The notes beneath the pieces are model-generated. The model was given only the letters and a program-made list of their open reading frames with translations. It did not search any database and was not told the origin of the DNA. DNA of 43,669 nucleotides. Source: Guyanagaster necrorhizus (taxonomy: Eukaryota > Basidiomycota > Agaricomycetes > Agaricales > Physalacriaceae). This document shows, piece after piece, positions 30,901-41,290 of this stretch. The position numbers and the translations under genes are program-made. Position 1 is the stretch's first letter; each line of letters begins with the position of its first letter. Location: positions 1,750,289 through 1,793,957 of the forward strand of contig NW_025064886.1 in the NCBI RefSeq assembly GCF_019112545.1, given 5' to 3'.

Positions 30901-33900
30901 GTTTATCAAGCCATTCTAGTACTCAACATTGTTCAGCTGTCTTCTTTTCTTTGACCATTTCATTGATGACTTCTTTGGCTCTAGTTTAATACATTCAGTT
31001 TTTGAGTACTGCCTTTGCTTCTTCTTCTGTTTTGGCATCTCTGATAGCATGCTAAGTCTATTTGGTATTGAAGGGCTTGAGCCATCCAATGGGAGTTGCT
31101 CCTTCTGTTCAGCCCTTAGGTGTTTGAGTTTTTAATGTCAGTGATTCTGTCAGTGTGTGTATAGTAGTGAAATATAGTATATTTGAATATACACATAATT
31201 TAGACATAGGAGTGACTACAGAGATATTATTAGTCTGTCCAGCAGCTACTGGTGACACACCACTAAGTCTTTTGGCTGATCCAGTGGAATTGCTCACTGG
31301 TCAGCCCTATCTTTTACTATTTTGATCTTGGTTTCCTTTTTAAGCTCTTCTTCTTTCTGTAACTCAGCAATCTGTGCTCATATGTCTTCTCAAGTGCACT
31401 TTTTCTTTAGACAGTCTCTGGATAAGTGTCTCTTCTGGCCACAGTTGAAGCACTTGCCCTCTTTCTTCAAGTGATCTATGTCCATCAGCTCTCTACTGCT
31501 AGTGTAAGTTGTGCTAGTGTCTGTTTTTTGCATGCCATATATGAAGACACTAGAGAGTGAGGCAGTGGCCTTAGCAGTGCTGGTTTAGTTAGTAGGCTTT
31601 GTATTCTATAGTTGGTATAGCTTGCAATTGTCTTGAAGATTTATTTGTTCAGCTTTCTGCTACTGCCATTCTTTGTACATCTCAACAATCTATTTCTTCT
31701 ATATGTCATACCTCTTTGAGATGTTCATCCCAATGTCTAAGATCATCTTGATATAAAAGGGAGGTGCTTCTTGCTTGAGCATCTCAACCATCCTTTCATT
31801 GTCAGTAATATCATCTCATATCCTGGCAAGCTTACTAAGCTGTTTGAGTTTATCAAAATATTTAGTGGCAGGCTTGTCTCTTATTTTGTAGTTTTTCATC
31901 TTGCTCTTATGTACTTCTTGTACCATGGAGTTGATGAACTTGTTATTGAGCACTTGTTTGAAGATGGGTCAGAATAGCAATCAATAGTCCTGTCTAATCT
32001 TGAAGTAGAATTTAGAAGATTGTAAGATCCATTAGGTTTTTGCTTTGTTCTCAAGGTAGGATGAGGCAAAGACAACTTTATTCATGTTAGTACCAAGGTA
32101 GGTGGTGTGTATCTTGAAGTACTATTTGCAGTCAATTAGGAATCAATTGATGTCATATGATATGCTCTTAAAAGAGTGAGGCTTTCAGAGCAAGTCAGGT
32201 TTACACTGGAGGGCAGCAGCATTCTCTGATAATGCCTCCATTGGGTTCAGATATTGATTGAAGGGTGGTTGTCACCATTTTACTGACAGTCTGAGAAATG
32301 AGTGTAGAAAATTGTCATCAGTGACAGGGCTCTCCATTAGTTCTGCTTCTCTCTGTATGATTACTCTATTTTGCATGGTGAATCCCATTCTAATAGCTTC
32401 AGAATTATTCTTTACAGGGTCCTTTCTACTTCCTTCAGCTTTATTGGATGGTGGTTGGCCCCTAAAGAGTTGGCTCCTCTGACTGATCTAAGGATTTTAG
32501 AATTCAGTGTTTTAATTAGCCAGCTATAGTTGGCTGTGAGTGAGCCAAGTAGCCATTGTTCAGACTGATGAGGTTGAGTATGTATCTGATACTGGTTGTT
32601 CAGATAGAGAGTGCTGTGTAAATAGCTCATTTCAGTATAACTGAGAGGGTTCATGGCATCAGCTGAACATCATACTTTGATTTGTATGATGGGAGACTGC
32701 CAAGCTGGTCTTCAGAGTGTCTCCTATTATAAATTAAAATTATATGTTCAGTAGTAGCATATTGTAAAATATTTTGTTTTTCAATATTGTCTATATATGC
32801 ATACTTTTGTCCTAAAGATGACATCAATCAGTTGGTGTCCTTCCATAGAAATGTCATTCTCTCTTGATATAGCTCCAAGAATTCTTTTTCTCATGCTTGT
32901 TGAATTTCTGCATCCAATGCTCTATTTCTTCCTTTGCATATTCTATGAATTTTCTCCATTCAAGAAGAATGTCCTGCTCCCTCTCCTTGCCCTCATCATC
33001 CACCTCTTCCTTGCTATTCTCAATGAGAGAGCTGTCAGGTTGGTCATAAATAGATGGAGTGCAAGGTTTGATCATCACAGGAGAGCTAGTTGTCATTTCT
33101 GTTGCTTGGTCTGGCCTCATTAGTGCTGACTCAAAGAGGAGACCACTTGAGAGGTCAGCCAGTGCTGATCTTGATGTCTCCTCTATGATCACTATGCATT
33201 CTAACTTCCTCCAGTTCTTGGTGATACTGGTGGAAGTTTCAGTAGAATCATAGGTTAAAGAATAGTGCTGCAACTCTTTCTCCAAGGAATCTCCTGAGAC
33301 TATGGTTAGAGATATGAGCATTGAGAGAGACTCAAAGTCTATAGACATCAAGTATAGAGTTTGAATAAGAGAGAATAATGTTGGTGTCTGCAATGCTGGA
33401 GGTCCAGAGGGAAGAGAGATAAGTGTCTCTCTGAGTGGCTTTACTGAGAGTGACAGCTTTGATTGATCCTGCTCATAGGTCAGTAGTTGCTGGTATGCTG
33501 GACTCTCAGAAAAAAGAGTCTGAAGTCTCAGTTCAGAGGCCATACCAGGCTAGAGATCCAGATCCCTAGATGGCAGCCTCAAGCTTGTACTGATGACATC
33601 AGAACTGCTGGTCATACTGTGCTTCTTCATATTTGTTTTAGGCCTGAGTCACTGCATATTTGGTAATGTCTCAGGCTTATTCTTCTGCTTCTGCTCTGGT
33701 CCACTCTGCTCAAGTAGCAGCAGAATAATATTAGTCAGATTTATTTTCTGTAGTGTTAATTTGTAGTTCTCTTTCAGAGCTAATCTTTGCTCAAAGTCTC
33801 TCTTTTAAATCAACTCAGACAGTGAGCCTTTCTCCTCATCATTCTGGTGGATCCTTGTCATTCAACCAAAGGTTGGTAGCCCTATGACTACTGTAGTCAG

Positions 33901-34397
33901 TGTAAACCAAGGAGTTTGAGCTGCTTGTCAGGGTTGCATAGAGTGAGTCATATCCAGAGTCTGAGAATGTGTGTTGGAAGCCTGGAGCCATCTGAGTGAC
34001 ATCAAGGAAGTCCTGAGCATGGTCTCCAATCTCATGCTCTGATAAAGTGGTGGAAGAGTCAGAAGATGGCTCATTGTCAAAGAAGTTGTTGGAGAGGTTT
34101 TCATCTTTGTAGTTTAGAACTGGAGGAAAGTGTACTGGGACCCACAGGTTTTTGAATCCAATGAGCTGAGGGTTGTTATTTCTGCTATTTGCTGATTGGA
34201 GTCAAAGAGGATATCTGTGTCTCTCTTCTTTCTTAGTACTCTGCAAATTCAAGCTGCTAGGCTTAGTTTCAGATATAGGTCCTAGCATGGGCTGGAAGGA
34301 AACTTGAGCAGAGAGAGATATCATAAAAGAGGAGGTTAGGCATGATATTTTGAAGGATCTGTTGTACTTGCTAAAATGCTTGATAGTACCTGACTAT
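30900..34397 (-). pseudogene. gag with capsid and zinc knuckle, element B
   Basis: The main Gag start is ATG at 34343 (MPNLLFYDIS), in frame with the membrane segment upstream. The N-terminal block has LNYKDENLSNNFFDNE and SLDSDVTQMAP-like sequence (about 34100-33950), then AWYGL near 33547. The next block, in the +1 frame, is open from ATG 33543 to 32854 and carries LFSESPAY, STETSTSITKNW and IYDQPDSSLIENS. Capsid 32200-31690. The zinc knuckle at 31411-31452 keeps CFNCGQKRHLSRDC, all four zinc ligands intact. Linker with SNILY and QTNNIS blocks at 31109-31297. Confidence 0.8.
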
Positions 34398-34532
34398 TCA
34401 AGCTGTTACTGATTGTTGTCTGCAGTGAAATTGTATGATAGCCAATAAACCTAGAAGTATTCCAGTGATAGAAGCCAAAAGTTTAAAAAAGTCATTGGTG
34501 AGATCAGGGTTTGTAGTGGCTGATAGTGGCAT
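34398..34532 (-). CDS. Hydrophobic N-terminal Gag segment, element B
   Basis: An ATG at 34532 opens 44 codons to a TGA at the Trp position. Polar, acidic start (MPLSATTNPDLTND), then FFKLLASITGILLGLLAIIQ, then FHCRQQSVTA. It is 63 codons before and in frame with MPNLLFYDIS at 34343. A CAA (34362-34364) stands where C has CGA, D has TGA and F has TAA. Confidence 0.62.
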   Translation of the reverse strand: MPLSATTNPDLTNDFFKLLASITGILLGLLAIIQFHCRQQSVTA

Positions 34533-34577
34533 TTGGTTTTCTTTGTGCTTATTATGCATAAAGAAAGAGAAGTGGAA

Positions 34578-34590
34578 GCTTCAGGCTAAT
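34578..34590 (-). other. Self-priming primer-binding site of element B
   Basis: Minus-strand TTAGCCTGAAGCT, one base from the LTR. It is complementary with one mismatch to AGCTTCAAGCTAA in the LTR (34745-34757), which begins 34 nt after TATATAAGTA. Confidence 0.72.
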
Positions 34591-34591
34591 T

Positions 34592-35048
34592 GTTAAGCTC
34601 AAGAAATATATGATCAAAACATGTGATAAATGAACACTATATTGAGTTCATACAGTCACATTCAAGTTCACTATATGTGTTTATATGACATAGTGTTCCA
34701 AGATCTTTGCAAGTGGCTTGAGGTAGAATAGTGAAGAATAAACTTTAGCTTGAAGCTGAGTATCTACAGTGAGAGCTATATTACTTATATACTGTTCATT
34801 GATGAAGTAAAAATAGTCCTACTAATTGTGCATTTCTAGGCTATTGTGCTCTTTGTCCTGGAGCATCATTACTATTCACAAAAGAGTATTATCCACTGTC
34901 AAGAGTGTTATTGGGTGTTGAAGGACAATAGCTGACTCTGCCTATTATAGTGACTAAGCAGGTCCCACAGTGCTAAGTGCTGGTCTAGACACCCTGACTA
35001 AGCATAAATAGAGGCTATCCAAGAAAAGAAATGAGAAAAATCATAATA
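34592..35048 (-). repeat. 5' LTR of element B (457 bp)
   Basis: TGTTAAGCTC to AAATCATAATA on the plus strand (the end TAACA changed to TAATA). Partner of 8773-9230. It is followed by TATCA, the copy of the five bases before 8773. The minus-strand TATA box and self-primer are described with the PBS. Confidence 0.93.
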
Positions 35049-35885
35049 TATCACAGTTGCACTTATTCTGTTCTGGGCCAGGATTACGTCTGCTATTCTC
35101 TTGCCAGCTGACATCAGTTAGCTGGCCTAGCCAAGTATGCTTGCTTTGTTATTTCTCTGATGATGCATTCTTGACACCAATAAACTGTTTTAGATCCCTG
35201 GGGTTATCTCTCATGTCTGGAGTCAGCCACAATAGCTATGTTCTCTTTCTCAGTGTCCAGACATTCTATCTGGCTCATAAAATATGTCACTTCTAGTCTA
35301 GCATGCATCAATTAACCCACTCAATAGATAGGTGTCATACCTCAGTATGATGTGGAGTCTCTTGCTGTGTTATGCATGCTAAGGCACTATAAGTACACAT
35401 GCAAGTCTCAGTGATACATATGCTATTCATCCCTTGGGTAGTATTTCTCTATTTATTACTTTGTTGTCATTATTTCATTTCTCTGTTTAACACTCAGTTA
35501 TTCAGATATCTTTCTTTGGATCTCAGTTCTCTGTTCTAGAGCATGGCCCATCAGTGCATCAATAGCTGTGCATTCTTAATCAATGTGATCAGAATTGCCA
35601 ATCATATTTTGATTGTATTCTTTTTATTTTTAGCATGTTTTCTTATAATGATATTAGCATGTTTAGAGCTAAGTGCTGAGATCTCACATGCAGTCTAACC
35701 CCCCTAGTATTAGTCTGTTACTAGGCTATGCACTCTGCTCATTGTTACTTCAGTTTAGCATTATGATAGCTATGTTTCTGTGTGCTCTAGTCTTATTTTC
35801 AGTTCCATGCTTAGTAGACTGAAATGCAGTCCATGTATTCTCAAGTTTCATAATTTTACATGCCTGAACATGGAGAGAGCATGTC
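35049..35885. other. Non-coding stretch, right part of the site of element B
   Basis: Continuation of the stretch at 7804-8772 once B is removed. I see no gene. A segment from about 35351 (TGTGGAGTCTC...) has a TATA-like CTATAAGTA and could be an LTR of copia type, but no matching end or target duplication was found. At about 35886 the sequence changes abruptly into the end of the LTR of element E, so the rest of that 5' LTR has been lost or replaced. Confidence 0.4.
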
Positions 35886-35926
35886 AGCAGTGCTAGAGAT
35901 TTGTGAGTGTTAGTGAAAGCCTAACA
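35886..35926 (+). repeat. Remnant of the 5' LTR of element E
   Basis: The 41 bp ending GAAAGCCTAACA match the last 41 bp of the 3' LTR (43629-43669) with three transitions. Sequence before 35886 has no match to the 3' LTR. Confidence 0.8.
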
Positions 35927-35927
35927 A

Positions 35928-35940
35928 TTAGCTCAAGACT
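35928..35940 (+). other. Self-priming primer-binding site of element E
   Basis: TTAGCTCAAGACT is exactly complementary over 13 nt to AGTCTTGAGCTAA at 43426-43438 in the 3' LTR. The GAC/GTC part differs from the other families, and the change is matched on both sides of the pairing. Confidence 0.85.
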
Positions 35941-35982
35941 TCACATGCTCTGGTCTAATGGCACTTTGCCTAGGACTAGCAT

Positions 35983-36261
35983 ATGAAACTCATGCTCAGA
36001 AACATTGTCACCACCTCTATTGCAGGCACTTGCCTGTTCATCACAGTAACAGGAATTATTGAATATCATATTATGTGGTTACCAAGAGAACAAAGAAGAA
36101 GAAGGAGAGAACTGGAGGAGTGGCAGAATTGGCAAAGAGTGGATTTTCTTTGTCAAGCCCTTCAACCAGCATGCCATACACTTCTGAGTCAGGAGAGCAT
36201 CATCATCTGGTCATTGGCCTCAGAACCCACAGACACCAGCAGCATAAATTATATTGTCTAA
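35983..36261 (+). CDS. First ORF of element E, with membrane span and basic cluster
   Basis: 92 codons from the third ATG after the PBS. MKLMLRN is followed by a hydrophobic span (IVTTSIAGTCLF, ITVTGII, EYHIMWL), then PREQRRRRRELEEWQNW. The order span, then strongly basic stretch, fits a single-pass protein with a cytosolic C-terminal side, like the Gag leaders of A, B, C, D and F, although the sequences are not alignable by eye. It is probably the N-terminus of the Gag of E, as gag-like sequence follows after stops. I do not recognise a family. Confidence 0.5.
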   Translation: MKLMLRNIVTTSIAGTCLFITVTGIIEYHIMWLPREQRRRRRELEEWQNWQRVDFLCQALQPACHTLLSQESIIIWSLASEPTDTSSINYIV

Positions 36262-38205
36262 TCTCTAAGACCTAAAAGTGTATAAAGTGGAAGAGGAGGA
36301 GTTGAACCCTCCTCTTGTTATCTGACTGGCTATCTCTGATGGAGGAGAGTTGGTATGAGGAGATGACAGCCATATAAGCTGATCTCCAATCAGAGATGTG
36401 GCCACTTTCACTGCTGACTATCACCAAGAGCATATATCAGAAGCTCTATCCAGACTCTACTCTAAGCAGGCAGATAAGTCCAGCCTTGTGGTCAGCCCAC
36501 TCTGAAGCCCTTTGATCTAAGAGCAGGACATCAGTCAGATCATCCTCAGAGTTAATGCATACAGCCTTGGAGGGAGTGAGCCCCAGTCTGCTGAATCAGA
36601 AATAGTGGACCCATATGAGCTGGGTAGAGGATATGAATATATCCTCAACTGGCAAATCTGCATGACAGAAAAATCTGCCTAGATACTATTGGTAGCTCAA
36701 ACAGCAGCAGACAGTAGACACCTGCTAGTTAGATATCAGCAAAAGACCTCAATACTTTGCACTGCCAGAATACACCAGAGAGCTAGTAGACAGAGTATGG
36801 CAGAGACTAGAGTAGCTGAAGTAGTATAGAATGCTAAAGAGTGCTGGGAGCCCCCATTTCCTTCTCTTTACCATATGCTTAAATGACCACCATCAGCAGA
36901 AAGTAGCCTAAGCAGTTGGAGAAGCTGAAATCCTTTCTGGTGAACCCCTCAATAAGCTTCAGCTACACTCATCTGTCTATTTGCTAGAGCAAGGCCTGAA
37001 GATGTCAGACTCTCAGCTCTATCAGCACTCTCTGGCAAAGAAAAAGAGAGAAAAGAGCCAGCAGTACTATTTTCTCACTCTCTGAAGAACTGTCAGACTA
37101 TCCTCAGTATGACTGGAGACTACAGTCCTTGTCTAAGCCCAAAAAACCAGCGCTACCACCAATGCCACCACTACTGCCACCTGACATTCTGCCCTCATGA
37201 GAGCCCAAAACTATAGAGCCCTGAAGAAATTTAAAGCTGACTATAGCCTATGAGTGAGTACCATTCAAAGAAGAAAGCCTGAACTTGAAACACTTTTTCC
37301 AACAATATGAGGCTTATTTCAAGGTGTATAGCATCTACTTCTCCATGAGCTCCACTGGATTCAGCCCTCACCAAGTAATATTCTGTATAATTTGATTTGA
37401 AGATGCTGTATAAGAATAGTAGAGCCTATAAGAACAGTACTTTTATGACTCAACTATAGAATGATGGAGGTATCTCTTCTATTCATGATTCAAAGAAGCT
37501 ATATAATGATAATTCAAGCTAGATGTAGAACAAAAGTTTTGTGTAGCCAAGTGGCAGATCTTATGACAGGCCAACTTCACTGATGCCAAGAAATTCTTTC
37601 AAGAATTTAAAGAGTTAGCATATCAGGCTGAGAAGATGGATGATCATAAAGCCATGTTGGAGCAGATTGAGAATGCAGTCTGACTTAATCTCCACAACAC
37701 TATTGTCTATAGGGACAATAATTTTTCCTCCACTTATAATGAGTAGAAAAGAAGGATTCTGTGGATAGACTACAATTATCAAGTCAGCACTCTTGGTTAT
37801 AGAAAAGTGAAAGTCACTACAAGTGGAGGAAAGGCTGTTGCCAGTGGGTCAGTTCCAAAAGGAATGACTATGAGTAACAAGAGGACAGAGACTGAAACTG
37901 TGTATGGTGGTCAGAGGCAGTTGATGGATATTGATGCACTCTGAAGAAAAGGAAAGTGCTTCAATTGTAGAGAGAAGGAGCACTTATCTCATGCCTGCCC
38001 AAAACCCTGCAAGCCTTGGCTTCAAAGATCTGTCTCATGCAATATTTAGAAAATGAAATTCTCAGATAAAGAATGGAAGCAGCTAAGTCAAATGTATCAA
38101 GAAGAAATGGCTGGACAAAAAGCCTAGAAGAAACTGGACTGGACCATTAAGGAGGAGAAGTGGAAGGAGAGAGGAACTGAATCTCAGGAGGATTTTGGCA
38201 AGTAA
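36262..38205 (+). pseudogene. gag with capsid and zinc knuckle, element E
   Basis: A heavily stopped N-terminal part, then a capsid-like region (about 37400-37790): KLDVEQKFCVAKWQIL, AKKFFQEFKELAYQAEKMDD, LNLHNTIVYRDN. The zinc knuckle at 37957-37998 is intact: CFNCREKEHLSHAC. A basic, Gln-rich tail ends near 38205. The capsid resembles Retrotrans_gag domains but differs from that of the other five elements. RNA binding by the knuckle is inferred from the family. Confidence 0.75.
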
Positions 38206-39300
38206 CCTCTCAATGTATACATAGGCAGGTTTCCAACATTTTTTGACTAAAGCAGATGATACTAAAATAGTGCATTCCAAACCAGACATTATATCTACCA
38301 GTACTAGGACATTCTCTGTAGGAACCAGTAATAAATATTTGCTGCTCAAAAAGAAAAAAAAAGTATGCAAAAAGACTCAAATGCTCTTAAGAGCCAAATC
38401 AGGCAAGCAGTGCTCTATAAGGTGCATTTTATTATTCCACCAAAAACTGAAGAAAAAGCACAGGAGAAAGCAGAATCTAAATCACATATATTGCTACCAA
38501 AACCAAGGATGAAATCAGCCATTCAGTGCAGAGCCCCTATAGAGAAGTCTCAGTCTGAGCAGGCAATAGAGTATCCAAGGAAAGAGCATCCTGAACCAAA
38601 GATAGTAACAGGATGGAGAAAGCCAGACACAGCTGCCTGGATACTATAAGCCATAAAAGAATCTCCAAACCTAGTAGCCTTAGTCATGCTGAAAGGATGG
38701 ATACATCCAAAATAGCAGGCTGAAGCTGATCAGAATCTAATCAATATACTCTAAAGTATAAGAGAAAATGAAGCACTATAGATGCTAGAAGAAATATGAC
38801 AAGAGAAAAAATACATACAGAGAGGAAAGGGCAGAGATGAAACTATCTTCTAAATCTAACTAGAGATACTGGACACCCATCAAGTGGTGAGCACTGAGGC
38901 CTTATTAGACAGTGAGTATATGAGAAGTTCCATAGATAAAGACTTTGTCCAATGAAACAGGTTCAATACTCAAAAAATTCCCAGATCCATTCCAGTGTAT
39001 AATGCAGATGGAACTCTCAATAATGGAGGGTTCATATTAGAGTACTGTGAACTACAAATAGCCACTGGAAATGGGCATATTGAGCAAATAGACTTTGCTA
39101 TAACCTATCTCCACAATCAAGAAGTGTTCCTAGGATATGACTGGCTTTAAAAGCATAACTCATGAATAGATTGGAAGAAAGGAGAAGTTGTTTTTAATAG
39201 ATGCACCTGTATTAGAGGATAAGAAGTCCACTCAGACCAAGACAAACCAGAAGAAACAATATGGCAGAAAATAGAAGAGAGAGATCAATTTCTAATGGTA
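38206..39300 (+). pseudogene. Linker and aspartic protease, element E
   Basis: A Lys/Glu-rich linker (38365-38649, PPKTEEKAQEKAE) is followed by protease at about 38870-39220: ALLDSEYMRSSIDKDF, PVYNADGTLNNGG, YLHNQEVFLGYDWL. The catalytic DSG reads DSE, a G-to-A change that probably abolishes activity. IDWKKGEVVFNRC follows, as in other gypsy elements, leading into RT. Confidence 0.8.
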
Positions 39301-40035
39301 GACCCTCAATCAGCCATAGAGATCTGGGCAGCAGATACCACTTCAAATGAGTTAGCTGCCAAAGCATATACAGAAAAGCCCAAGAAGTCCTTTGAAGAGA
39401 TGGTTCCCAGACAGTACAGAAATTTCATTGACATATTCAGCAAGGAAAACTTCAATGAACTACCACCAAGGAAACTATGGGATCATGCCATTAAACTGAT
39501 ACTGGAAGCAAACACTAATCTAGAGTGCAAGATGTACTCACTAGGAAGGGCTGAACAGGAAGAGTTAGACAAATTCCTGGATGAAAATCTAACTAGTAGA
39601 AGAATCCAAGTATCCAAGTCTCTCATGGCCTCTCTCTTCTTTTTCATAAAGAAGAAGAACAGGAAGTTGTGACCAGTTCAGAATTACCAAAAACTTAATG
39701 ACCTTACTATTAAAAATCAGCACTCACTTCCATTAATTTCTGAGCTTATAGACAAACTATCAAGAGCCAGGTACTTCACCAAACTGGATGTCCAGTGGGA
39801 ATATAATAATATCTGAATCTAAGAAGGAGATAAATGAAAAGCTGCATTCCAAACCAACTAAGGACTGTTTGAGCCACTGGTGATATTCTTTGGACTCACC
39901 AACTCTCCAGCAACTTTTCAGACCATGATGAATGATGTTTTCTGAGACCTTATCATGCAAGAAAAGGTTGCTATTTATCTGGATGATATAATAATTTTCT
40001 CAAAGACTCTTGAAGAGCACCAAGCCATGGTATAG
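39301..40035 (+). pseudogene. Reverse transcriptase, first part, element E
   Basis: Open 39295-39672: FIDIFSKENFNELPP, LWDHAIKLI, SLMASLFFFIKKKNRKL; TGA then replaces Arg. It continues with PVQNYQKLNDLTIKN, ARYFTKLDVQWEYNNI, FFGLTNSPATFQTMMND and IYLDDIIIFSKTLEEHQAMV. The YLDD catalytic pair is intact. It is broken at 40035 by a solo LTR; the rest resumes at 40498. Confidence 0.88.
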
Positions 40036-40497
40036 TGTTAGGCCCAAGTGACACATGAACTATGACATGTGGTAAATAAGTGCTGTATTGTGTTCATACA
40101 ATCATGCTTAAGTCCACTTGATGTGCTTATAGTTGTTATATCCCAAAGTTAATGCAATAGTTGACTTGTAGTGAAGTAGTAGGATAAAGGATAGTTTGAG
40201 ACTAGAGATACATGATGCTGCCTATGCTACTTATATACCTCTAGGTCAGTGGCTAAATATACTACTGCTAATTGTGAGTTTTTGCACTATAGTTTTCATT
40301 GTCCTAGTGAGTTGATATTATCTACAAAAGGCCTGTTGTGCTGTTGTTGGGGTATTGCTACAAGTCAAGAGACAATGGCTGATTGTGCTGACTAAGATTG
40401 TCCCACAGTCCTAAGTGCTGGTATAGGTGCTCTGACTAAGTATGAATAGGGGTTAATACTGCAAGAATGAGAATAAAAAGAAGGAAAAATCATAACA
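40036..40497 (-). repeat. Solo LTR inside the RT of element E (462 bp)
   Basis: Plus-strand TGTTAGGCCC to AATCATAACA, in minus orientation. Flanks are TATAG (40031-40035) and TATGG (40498-40502), a 5-bp duplication with one transition. Removing it rejoins the RT frame at HQAMV. No internal region is present, so it arose by LTR-LTR recombination. On the minus strand TATATAAGTA lies 34 nt before AGTCTCAAACTA (40192-40203), so its primer motif differs from every PBS in the window. Confidence 0.93.
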
Positions 40498-41290
40498 TAT
40501 GGTAGGTGCTACAAATTCTTCAAGAAAACAAATTATATCTAAAACCAGAAAACTGTGAGTTTGAAACTCTGAAAACAGAATATCTAGGACTCATTATCAC
40601 TGAAAAAAGACTAAAAATAGATTTCATAAAGACAGCAAGGGTACAAGAGTGACCCATACCAGCCAAAAAGAAGGAACTACAATCCTTTCTATGATTTGCT
40701 AACTTCTATCAATGATTCATAGAAGGATATGGCTGAGTGGCCTTGCTACTAACCAAGCTTACTGGAAAGACAGAGTGGGAGTGAGAAAAAGCTCAGAAAC
40801 AGATGTTCTAAGAAATCAAGCACTATATTTGTTCAGATCCCATTCTGGCCATTCCCATTGATGATAAAAGATTTAAAGTTGAAGCAGATACATCTGAAGG
40901 AGCTCTAGGAGCCATTCTTAGCCAAGAACAGAAGGAACAGTGGAAACCAATTGCATACCTGTCAAAAGCACTCTCTGTCACAGAATGAAATTATAAAATC
41001 TATGACAAGGAGTTGCTTGCAATAATGACAGCCTTAGATGAGTGGCATTATTATTTTATGAGAGCCAAGTATGATTTTGAAATATGGACTGATTACTAAA
41101 ACCTCTAGTATTTCAAAAAACCACAAAAACTGAATTGATAACAAGCATGATAGGTAACCAAATTGGCTGAATACCACTTTAGTCTCTATTATAAACTGGA
41201 TGCTACCAACAGAAAGGCAGACCTACTCAGCTGAAGGGCAGACCATGACCAAGAAAAAAAGAATAATAAAGAAATAGTAGTATTCAAGCT
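40498..41290 (+). pseudogene. RT end and RNase H, element E
   Basis: Continuation after the solo LTR: VLQILQENKLYLKPE, YLGLIITEKRLKI, ELQSFL (stop) FANFYQ. RNase H: FKVEADTSEGALGAILSQEQKEQWKPIAYLSKAL is readable in one frame, followed by YDKELLAIMTALDEW, FEIWTDY and KLDATNRKADLLS. Stops replace Trp, Arg and Gln codons. Confidence 0.85.

Larger units (their letters stand above)
8773..35048 (-). mobile_element. Element B: Ty3/gypsy chromovirus split by elements C and D
   Basis: The 3' LTR is 8773-9230 (458 bp) and the 5' LTR 34592-35048 (457 bp), flanked by the duplication TATCA (8768-8772 and 35049-35053). Its own sequence is 8773-9934, 18594-20913 and 30385-35048, about 8.1 kb after removal of C and D. 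All domains of a chromovirus are present in decayed form: membrane segment, gag, zinc knuckle, protease, RT, RNase H, integrase, chromodomain. CpG is almost absent. Confidence 0.92.

Noticed and set aside
35057..35296. A 79-codon plus-strand ORF in the stretch right of B
   Set aside because: It has no start context, domain or counterpart, and it begins at the duplication left by B. Treated as chance.
35351..35688. A possible copia solo LTR (TGTGGAGTCTC ... ATCTCACA)
   Set aside because: The ends look plausible and a TATA-like site is present, but the flanks do not form a target duplication and no second copy is in the window.
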